49,434 nt of DNA, taken from IMG/VR virus record IMGVR_UViG_3300032238_001543, positions 1-49,434 of that record; one strand, 5' to 3'. Both the position numbers and the translations under genes were made by a program. Of this stretch, positions 45,269 through 49,434 are shown piece after piece (positions within the stretch are counted from its first letter, which is position 1; every line of letters begins with the position of its first letter). The notes under the pieces are model-generated. The model searched no databases, was not told where the DNA came from, and saw only the letters and a program-made list of their open reading frames with translations. The DNA comes from a virus.

Positions 45269-45795
45269 GAGCGGACCCTGCCGACGAGTTGGGGTGAGCT
45301 GTTGGTTAGCCAGGGGGCGATCAAAGGGCGGAGCCAGCGGAAGCGCTGGAGGAGGGCGCCGGTGTCGGGGGCCCAGGGGGTGAAGTATTCAATTTCCAGG
45401 GCGTCGAGCTTTTGACGCTTGACCGGGCCGGTGGTTGTGGTGCTGCCGGTGTCGCCGGTGAGCGCGGTGGGAGTAGTGGCCAGCGCGAGTGCGAGTTCTG
45501 CCTGGGCGGCGAGGAGTTCGCGGGGGATGGTGGTGCCGTCGTTGGTGGTGCCGGAGGTGCTGGTGGCGTCACGGGGCCACTGCAGGGCTTGGGTGGTGGT
45601 GGCGCGGGTGCCGGTGTAGGCGAGGGTTTCGAGCCACTGAGTGGCGGTGATGAGGGCGGCGGCTTGGGTGTCGGCGGTGAGGGCTGTCCAGTTGGCCGCG
45701 AAGAGGGTGTTGGCGAAGTAGACGCCCGCGTCGGCCACCGATTGGTAGCTGTTGGAGGTGGTGCCACCGAGGGTGGAGACGAGGGAGGGGGCCAT
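45265..45795 (-). CDS. Head-tail adaptor ('DnaT-like' fold), 176 aa
   Basis: A 176-residue protein: APSLVSTLGGTTSNSYQSVADAGVYFANTLFAANWTALTADTQAAALITATQWLETLAYTGTRATTTQALQWPR..., then IPRELLAAQAELALALA. It fits a family often named 'putative DnaT-like ssDNA-binding protein', which in phage genomes is the helical connector adaptor bound to the portal. The C-terminal arm (LEIEYFTPWAPDTGALLQRFRWLRPLIAP) would contact the neck. The start overlaps the previous stop by one base (TAATG). Confidence 0.75.
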   Translation of the reverse strand: MAPSLVSTLGGTTSNSYQSVADAGVYFANTLFAANWTALTADTQAAALITATQWLETLAYTGTRATTTQALQWPRDATSTSGTTNDGTTIPRELLAAQAELALALATTPTALTGDTGSTTTTGPVKRQKLDALEIEYFTPWAPDTGALLQRFRWLRPLIAPWLTNSSPQLVGRVRS

Positions 45796-45965
45796 TAGAG
45801 GGGGACGCAGATGATGTCGTAGCCCTGGCGCTTGAGGCGGCGGCGGATGTCAGGGACGTGGTGGGGTTCGCAGTCGATGACTTTGAACATGTCGGGCCGG
45901 GATGGGTGGTGCGCCGGGGGCACCTCGGGCGACAGCTCGGCGTAGATGCGGATGATTCCGATCAC
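45795..45965 (-). CDS. Small head-module protein, 56 aa
   Basis: GTG at 45965 opens 56 codons (MIGIIRIYAELSPEVPPAHHPSRPDMFKVIDCEPHHVPDIRRRLKRQGYDIICVPL). The C-terminal half looks like one beta-alpha-beta unit. It is coupled to the adaptor gene by a TAATG overlap. No family is recognised; small proteins here sometimes decorate the neck. Confidence 0.5.
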   Translation of the reverse strand: MIGIIRIYAELSPEVPPAHHPSRPDMFKVIDCEPHHVPDIRRRLKRQGYDIICVPL

Positions 45966-46037
45966 GGCGAGGCGGCGTCTCTTTGCAGTTTAGTTGGGTT
46001 GGAAGGGCTAGTTTTAGGGCGTTGGGTTATTCGTGTT

Positions 46038-46316
46038 ATGACCGCTCGGAAAGTTGCTGGAAAGGCTGAAGGGGAGTGCGCGACGGGGTTGTGCCCGATG
46101 CCGTCGGTGGGGAAGCCACGGGAGCTGGCGGAGGTGGTGGTGCAGATTCAGAAGCTGCGTGAAGAAGGGAAGACTGTGCCGGAGATTTGTGATGCGTTGG
46201 AGGTGACGTATCACGTTGTGAATCAGATCATTACGCAGAGCTACAAGATGGCGATGGATACTGTTGGGGTGTTTGAGCGGCAGGAGCGGATGCGGTTGGG
46301 GCTGGACGTGGATTAA
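46038..46316 (+). CDS. HTH protein encoded against the late operon (moron-like)
   Basis: A 92-residue plus-strand gene among minus-strand head genes, from an ATG at 46038. A Cys-containing N-terminus (GECATGLCPMPSVGKPRE) precedes a clear helix-turn-helix (LREEGKTVPEICDALEVTYHVVNQIITQSYKMAM). The C-terminus is short and charged. It ends 25 bp before a strong terminator. An isolated, opposite-strand gene with its own terminator fits a 'moron' expressed from the prophage, possibly a regulator or an exclusion factor. The longer frame from 45858 is antisense shadow. Confidence 0.6.
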   Translation: MTARKVAGKAEGECATGLCPMPSVGKPRELAEVVVQIQKLREEGKTVPEICDALEVTYHVVNQIITQSYKMAMDTVGVFERQERMRLGLDVD

Positions 46317-46334
46317 CCGTCAGCCATAAAGGCA

Positions 46335-46361
46335 GAAAAAAGCCCCCGTTTTGCGGGGGCT
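46335..46361. terminator. Bidirectional terminator between moron-like gene and capsid gene
   Basis: GCCCCCG (46342-46348), loop TTTTG, CGGGGGC (46354-46360), preceded by a run of A (46336-46341) and followed by TTT. It can end the plus-strand gene at 46316 and the leftward capsid transcript that stops at 46382. Confidence 0.85.
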
Positions 46362-46381
46362 TTGCTTTGTGCCTAAGGCGC

Positions 46382-47458
46382 TCAGGCGTAGACGCCGGCG
46401 TCATATGGTGTATTCACCAGGAGGCGAACCATGGGGATGTTCTTCACCTGGGCGTAGGCGAGTGCCCAGCTGCTGGTGGCGGCGAGGTTGCCGGTGGTGG
46501 CGGCGTTGGTGGGGTTGTCACCGGCGGCGGCCCAGCGGGTGCCACGTAGGTGTTGAGCGTAGTGGTAGTCGCAGATCAGCAGGTCCTGGAAGCTGCTGAG
46601 GTTGCGGTCGTAGTTGATGCGCAGGTCCTGTTGGACGCCTTCGAGGATGCTGCCGCCCGCCATCAGGTACACGGGGTACTTGTTGAGGTGGGTGGAGGTG
46701 CCGCCAGAGATCACGCCGACTTGGTCGTCGACGATCACGCGGAGGTTGGCGAAGGTTTGGGTGCTCAGGCCCTGCAGACCGCCGTTGGCGGATACGTTGC
46801 CGCCGGACACCAGCACTTGGGTGTAACCGGTTTCTTCTAGGTACGCAGCAACGTTGCTGTGCATCACGATGGTGGTCAGCTCACTGGCTCGCTCGCCCAG
46901 CTTGGCCTTGGCCTTGATCACGTTGGACGCGGTCAAGTAGTTGGAGCTGGTGGCTGTGGTGGTGCCGGTGGCGTTGAGGGTGTTGGTGCCCAGGATGCCA
47001 GAGCCGGAGATGTTGCCGAACAGGCCGCCGAGCTGGGCGAGCAGCGTGGCAGTCTTTTTCTTGTTCAGGGCTGCGGCCAGTTGGTTGGCAACGTGACCGA
47101 GGGGGTCAGTGCCGGTGCCGAGTTTCGACAGGTCATCTACGGCGTATTGGAAACCGCGGTGCAGGATGGTTGCGATTTCCTCGTCGGCTGTGACTTTCTG
47201 GGAAGTCAGATAGCCGGCGCCGCTGGTGCCCCAGGAGTTGCTGGAGGTGATTGTCTCCTCCGTGGGCTCGATGAAGTCGAAGAAGGGTACGCGGACGCGG
47301 GTACCGCCGGAACGGGCGTCGAGCGCAGGGTTGCGCTGCATTACGCCGGATTGGATGAAGGCGGATTGCTCGAAAATCCGCTCCGACAGATAGTCGGTGA
47401 ACTGGGGTTTGGTGATGAGGTCGGCTAGAAAGCCGCCACCCTGGTTTTGGAGAGACAT
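46382..47458 (-). CDS. Major capsid protein
   Basis: A 358-residue coat protein. It has QGGGFLADLITKPQFTDYLSERIFEQSAFIQSGVMQRNPALDARSGGTRVRVPFFDF near the N-terminus, then DEEIATILHRGFQYAVDDLSKLGTGTDPLGHVANQLAAALNKK. HSNVAAYLEETGY, LSTQTFANLRVIVDDQVGV and VYLMAGGSILEGVQQDLRINYDRNLSSFQDLLI follow. This matches the P22/HK97-fold major coat proteins recalled from cyanophages, with no protease or N-terminal delta domain visible. It is preceded by a scaffold gene and followed by a terminator, as expected for the most abundant protein. Confidence 0.85.
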   Translation of the reverse strand: MSLQNQGGGFLADLITKPQFTDYLSERIFEQSAFIQSGVMQRNPALDARSGGTRVRVPFFDFIEPTEETITSSNSWGTSGAGYLTSQKVTADEEIATILHRGFQYAVDDLSKLGTGTDPLGHVANQLAAALNKKKTATLLAQLGGLFGNISGSGILGTNTLNATGTTTATSSNYLTASNVIKAKAKLGERASELTTIVMHSNVAAYLEETGYTQVLVSGGNVSANGGLQGLSTQTFANLRVIVDDQVGVISGGTSTHLNKYPVYLMAGGSILEGVQQDLRINYDRNLSSFQDLLICDYHYAQHLRGTRWAAAGDNPTNAATTGNLAATSSWALAYAQVKNIPMVRLLVNTPYDAGVYA

Positions 47459-47484
47459 GGCTCAGTGGTTGAGGGTTTCCGTGA

Positions 47485-48189
47485 CTAACCCCGTTGGGCT
47501 TCCGCTTTCAGCGCTTTGGCTAGCTCTGGGTTGGTGGCCTCAAGCTGGATGCGTTCGGTCAGGTTGCCCGTGATGTACGGGTTCGTTAGGCCGGGTGCGG
47601 CGCTGGAAGGTGCGGAGGTGCCCATGCCGCGGGCTCCAGTGGCGCTGAAGTGGTGCTCGTAACCGCTGCCGGGGGCTTTGAGGTTCGTGAGGTAGAAGTC
47701 CAGTGGTTGCTCCGCGCCCCCCGCGAGCACAACTGGCTTACCTTCGAGTTCTCGCAGCTGGTTTTGCAGTAGTGCGTACATCTGCTCGGGGGAGATGGCT
47801 CCGGCCTTGCTGATGGCAGTGACTGCGGTGGCCTTGAGGCGTTCCTGGGCGACAGAGTGAGTCACGGACTCAAGCTGGGCGCGGAGGTCGGCGATTTCTT
47901 GGTCCCTGGCGGCGACTGTGGCCTTGGCGTCCTCCCAGAGCGTTTTGTATTCGCCCTGGTCCTGGAGTTGCTGCTGGTCCCGTGACTGGATTTGGCGTTC
48001 GAGGTCCTTCAGCCGTGCGTTTAGCTGTTGGTTGGTTTCACCGGCTCGGAGTTTGTCCTGTTGGACGAGTTCGAGCTTTTTGGTGAGACGTTGGTACTCG
48101 GCCAGATCGATGGTTGGGGCCTCGGGTGTAACCGCCACGGGCGGTTGTGGAGCAGTCACGGACTGATCCCCTTCAGCGACCACAGTCAT
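47485..48189 (-). CDS. Scaffolding protein, 234 aa
   Basis: A 234-residue acidic protein with a long central coiled coil (LAEYQRLTKKLELVQQDKLRAGETNQQLNARLKDLERQIQSRDQQQLQDQGEYKTLWEDAKATVAARDQEIADLRAQLESV). A Pro/Ala-rich N-terminus precedes the coil and a glycine-rich linker region follows, ending NLTERIQLEATNPELAKALKAEAQRG. This is the normal shape and position (before the capsid gene) of a capsid assembly scaffold. No protease domain is seen. A phased repeat lies 30-50 bp upstream of its ATG. Confidence 0.75.
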   Translation of the reverse strand: MTVVAEGDQSVTAPQPPVAVTPEAPTIDLAEYQRLTKKLELVQQDKLRAGETNQQLNARLKDLERQIQSRDQQQLQDQGEYKTLWEDAKATVAARDQEIADLRAQLESVTHSVAQERLKATAVTAISKAGAISPEQMYALLQNQLRELEGKPVVLAGGAEQPLDFYLTNLKAPGSGYEHHFSATGARGMGTSAPSSAAPGLTNPYITGNLTERIQLEATNPELAKALKAEAQRG

Positions 48190-48221
48190 GAGTTGGGTAA
48201 GGGTTACTCAGTGAGTCTACA

Positions 48222-48242
48222 TACGCGACTGCGTAGCTAGCT
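48222..48242. promoter_or_regulatory. Three-unit 8-bp-phased repeat upstream of scaffold gene
   Basis: TACGC (48222), TGCGT (48230) and TAGCT (48238) are in exact 8-bp register, about 33 bp upstream of the ATG at 48189. The site overlaps the stop of the Mu F-like gene, so the head genes may be transcribed from here. Confidence 0.5.
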
Positions 48243-49037
48243 AATGGTGATGGGTATAACGACGCAGCGGCAGTGTGGGTGGACGGGTGGGGTGACGCCG
48301 AAGCCGTCGGGGGTGGGGCGGCGTTGGGCGTCGAGGGGGCGGCAGACGGGACAGGTGCGGGGGTCGAGGACCGCGGACCACTGCCAGGCGATGGTGGTGT
48401 CGTGGGTCCAGATGCGGCGGCTTTCGCGGGTGAAGACGGACCAGACGCTGGTGGTGATGAGGGCGTCGATGCGGGCTCGAACTGCGTTGGCGACGGTGCC
48501 GCGGCGGATGACGTAGAGGCGTTGGCCTCGGCGGGTGGTTTCGGGGAGGACCTGTTGCAGTAGCTCGCTGGTGGGGGTGCCGTCGAGGAGGGCGCGTTGG
48601 GCGGTGCGGTCAGCGATGCGCAGGATTTCGCGCATGAACGCGGAGGGGCTGTGGCGTTGGAAGTAGGCGGCGAGGGTGCGGCCGAGGAAGCGCAGCTGCG
48701 TCATGAGCGCGGCTGGTGGGGTGGGTGGGGTGCCGGCGTCGGTGCCGGCGTAGGCGGTGGCGAGTTCGCGGGCGCGGGTTTGGAACAGCCACAGCTCGGT
48801 GGTGAGCAGGGTGGCGAGGGCGTCGTTGAGGGGGACGAGGGCGGCTTCGAGTTGGGGGCGGAGGGCCGCGTACTGGAGGGTGCGGCTGATGCCGTCGTCG
48901 GGCAGGGCAGCGAGGGTGGTGCGGATTAGGGCGAGGGCGCGGAGCAGCTCGGTGCGGATGGCTGCGTTGAGGCGGGCCTCTAGGGCGCGGAGTTCACGAC
49001 CGAGGCGGCGGAGGTAGGCGTCGGTGCGGGGGTCCAC
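48237..49037 (-). CDS. Minor head protein (Mu gpF-like)
   Basis: A 266-residue head morphogenesis protein. The long helical N-terminal half (LRRLGRELRALEARLNAAIRTELLRALALIRTT) precedes the conserved C-terminal module: QRALLDGTPTSELLQQVLPETTRRGQ, IDALITTSVWSVFTRES, TIAWQWSAVLDPRTCPVCRPLDAQ, PPVHPHCRC. The CPVC...HPHCRC cluster is the zinc-binding signature of the Mu gpF/SPP1 gp7 family, which is packed with the portal and helps start capsid assembly or DNA entry. It lies 4 bp downstream of the portal stop. Confidence 0.82.
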   Translation of the reverse strand: MDPRTDAYLRRLGRELRALEARLNAAIRTELLRALALIRTTLAALPDDGISRTLQYAALRPQLEAALVPLNDALATLLTTELWLFQTRARELATAYAGTDAGTPPTPPAALMTQLRFLGRTLAAYFQRHSPSAFMREILRIADRTAQRALLDGTPTSELLQQVLPETTRRGQRLYVIRRGTVANAVRARIDALITTSVWSVFTRESRRIWTHDTTIAWQWSAVLDPRTCPVCRPLDAQRRPTPDGFGVTPPVHPHCRCVVIPITIS

Positions 49038-49041
49038 CGCG

Positions 49042-49434
49042 TTAGACGCCGCGGCTGCGGTCGGGGCGGAGCGGTGTGGGGAGGGTGGAGTTGGAGAGTG
49101 CGGTGTTGCCGCTGGTGGTGGTGGAGGCCATGGCGTCCGCGGCCTGTTGGGCTTCGAGGTAGTCGCGGGTCAGGATGATTTCTTCTTCGAGGTCGATGTT
49201 GGGGGGTAGGACTTCGCCTTGTTGGAGGATTTCGAGGAGCGTTTGTTGGCTGATGGCGCCCTGCATGAAGAGCTGCAGGTAGGCGGTGATTTGGTTGCCG
49301 TCTATGAGGCGGTTTTCGTAGTCCTTTGGGATGGTGACGGTGGGGGGTTCGATACCCATGTATTCGCCGGCGAGGGCGAGGATGTCGGTGATGCTGCGTT
49401 CGAGGTCTTCGCTGATGATTGCCATGATCGAGTC
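49042..49434 (-). CDS. Portal protein, C-terminal part (enters from the window end)
   Basis: An open frame of 130 codons running from the last base to a stop at 49042. DSIMAIISEDLERSITDILALAGEYMGIEPPTV, LIDGNQITAYLQLFMQGAISQQTLLEILQQGEVLPPNIDLEEE and a flexible tail match the C-terminal crown and helical end of DUF4055-type portals. With the N-terminal 342 codons at the other end it makes about 472 aa, somewhat short of a full portal. The ATG at 49425 is internal, not a true start. It lies 4 bp upstream of the Mu F-like gene. Confidence 0.75.
   Translation of the reverse strand, partial: DSIMAIISEDLERSITDILALAGEYMGIEPPTVTIPKDYENRLIDGNQITAYLQLFMQGAISQQTLLEILQQGEVLPPNIDLEEEIILTRDYLEAQQAADAMASTTTSGNTALSNSTLPTPLRPDRSRGV

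Noticed and set aside
1-49434. Simple circular closure of the window
   Set aside because: Joining base 49434 to base 1 creates an in-frame TGA and breaks the portal reading frame, so bases are missing.
1-49434. Photosynthesis or other cyanophage auxiliary genes
   Set aside because: No psbA, psbD, hli, talC or phosphate genes were seen; dCTP deaminase is the only metabolic gene.

Overview
The window is almost a whole genome of a temperate, long-tailed (siphovirus-type) phage. It has DNA-packaging, capsid, connector, tail and tail-fibre genes, a replication block, lysis candidates and one large serine recombinase. It has no ribosomal, transfer-RNA or host housekeeping genes. The portal gene runs off both ends: its first 342 codons read leftward off base 1, and its last 130 codons enter at base 49434. 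The sequence is therefore best read as a circularly permuted genome opened inside the portal gene, with roughly 40-60 codons missing at the join (inference). The likely host is a cyanobacterium of the Synechococcus/Cyanobium type. This is inferred from high GC, an XisF-like recombinase, a cyanobacterial-type dCTP deaminase, a free-standing AP2 protein, and small proteins of the 'AALAQPEP' style that I recall from picocyanobacteria and their phages.

Layout. 1-2652 (minus): portal N-part, large terminase, small membrane protein. 2929-5433 (plus): small accessory genes, a Cys-rich phage protein, a ribbon-helix-helix (RHH) protein and an HTH protein, ending at a strong terminator. 5463-5852: gene-free and repeat-rich, with four iteron-like repeats. 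5853-12640 (minus): possible small terminase, PD-(D/E)XK nuclease, ssDNA-binding protein, a second RHH protein, and a primase-DUF3987 fusion. 12722-20535 (plus): third RHH protein, family A DNA polymerase, four probable zinc proteins, an AP2 protein, an array of overlapping small genes starting ATGACTGAC or ATGACTAAC, two tiny membrane peptides, a hairpin-rich gap, dCTP deaminase, and a DUF6378 protein. 20605-21897 (minus): serine recombinase, with a 46-bp palindrome beyond its start. 22277-22990 (plus): C39-like peptidase, the lysin candidate. 22987-49434 (minus): the late region in reverse order, running from holin-like and fibre genes through tail tip, tape measure, a frameshifted tail chaperone, tail tube, connectors, capsid and scaffold to a Mu F-like protein and the portal end. 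One plus-strand HTH gene with its own terminator (46038-46361) interrupts the late region.

How it works together: the recombinase and palindrome would integrate the phage. The divergent region 12641-12721 would launch the primase arm (minus) and the polymerase arm (plus). The late operon builds head and tail.

The most unusual pattern is genome-wide. Short gaps just upstream of gene starts, on both strands, repeatedly hold TACGT/TAGGT/TACCT-like pentamers stepped exactly 8 bp apart, in two to four copies. Tandem 8-bp sites are how some RHH repressors (MetJ) bind DNA, and this phage encodes three small RHH proteins. A dispersed operator (regulon or stoperator-like) system is therefore a testable idea. 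All functions were assigned by reading translated sequence and recalling families; no database search was run.
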